Source of the DNA: Liolophura sinensis
Taxonomy: Eukaryota > Mollusca > Polyplacophora > Chitonida > Chitonidae
NCBI RefSeq assembly: GCF_032854445.1
Contig: NC_088307.1
Coordinates: forward strand, 10,478,001-10,542,000
DNA length: 64,000 nucleotides
Reading direction: 5' to 3'
Below are positions 63,600 through 64,000 of this stretch, piece after piece. Under the pieces are notes generated by a model. It was given only the letters and a program-made list of their open reading frames with translations. It was not told the origin of the DNA and did not search any database. How positions within the stretch are numbered: position 1 is the stretch's first letter; each line of letters opens with the position of its first letter. The translations under genes and the position numbers were made by a program.

Positions 63600-64000
63600 T
63601 ATATCAGCGGAGGAAAATAGTACTTAAAAGTACATGAGCAGAGGAAAGCAGTTCCTCTTCAAAGTTTATTAACGGAGAGGAGGGAGTAGCACATACTCAA
63701 TAGAAAATATGTAAAAGAAAGCGACACCTCAAGCATATCTGAGAGAAAAATAGCGCCTCCTCAAATACATGGCGGAGGAAAGTAGCGCCTTCTCAATACA
63801 TGGTGGAGGAGAGTAGCGCCTCCTCAATACATGGTGGAGGAAAGTAGCGCCTCCTCAATACATGGTGGAGGAAAGTAGCGCTCCCTCAATAGATGGTGGA
63901 GGAAAGTAGCGCCCCCTCAGATACATGGCGGATGAAAGTAGCGCCTCCTGAAATATATGGCGGGGGAAAATAGCGCCTCCTCAAATACATGGCGGAGGAA
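63600..64000. repeat. 31-32-bp minisatellite, running off the right end
   Basis: Clean copies from about 63765: CATGGTGGAGGAAAGTAGCG plus CCTCCTCAATA. Degenerate forms extend back to about 63600 (GCGGAGGAAAATAGTACTTA). It lies in the intron after the 63153-63272 exon and continues past the window. GGAGGAAAGTAGCGCCTCCT contains inverted GGAGG and CCTCC. Confidence 0.92.

Overview
The window is animal nuclear DNA. Genes are split by GT-AG introns, exons are short (46-434 bp), intergenic DNA is AT-rich, and tRNA-derived SINEs with AATAAA-type tails and short TIR transposons are scattered throughout. The protein-coding exons are metazoan in character. The SINE types resemble those of marine lophotrochozoans, so I infer a mollusc or brachiopod; the species is not determinable from sequence alone.

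Layout. (1) 3847-7992, minus strand: 3' part of a gene for a CmcI-like (cephalosporin hydroxylase / rhamnosyl O-methyltransferase family) SAM-dependent enzyme; four exons were assembled and the 5' exon(s) were not found. (2) 12764-39786, minus strand: a complete folylpolyglutamate synthase gene (FPGS), 13 exons, 637 codons, every splice phase consistent. (3) 41318-56141, plus strand: a complete MAP kinase kinase 7 gene (MAP2K7), 12 exons, 399 codons, followed by a probable long 3' UTR with a poly(A) signal at 59877. FPGS and MAP2K7 are divergent, with start codons 1.5 kb apart. (4) 63153-63272, plus strand: first coding exon of a secreted protein, probably with a G8 domain, whose gene runs off the right end.

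The genes have unrelated roles (methyl transfer, folate retention, JNK signalling, extracellular protein); there is no operon-like logic. What stands out is the non-coding DNA. At least fifteen minisatellite arrays fill the introns and the MAP2K7 3' region, nine of them in FPGS introns.

The most striking one begins inside MAP2K7 exon 5. The last 49 bp of that exon, its GTAAGT splice donor and adjoining intron are tandemly copied to 25 units over 2.3 kb. The acceptor of exon 4 of the same gene is also tandemly copied (four copies, three with an intact CAG). A near-identical inverted repeat brackets exons 5-7. Together these make MAP2K7 a good place to look for decoy splicing or circular RNA. 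Several SINEs have clear target-site duplications, including one nested pair and one tail that landed inside a minisatellite.
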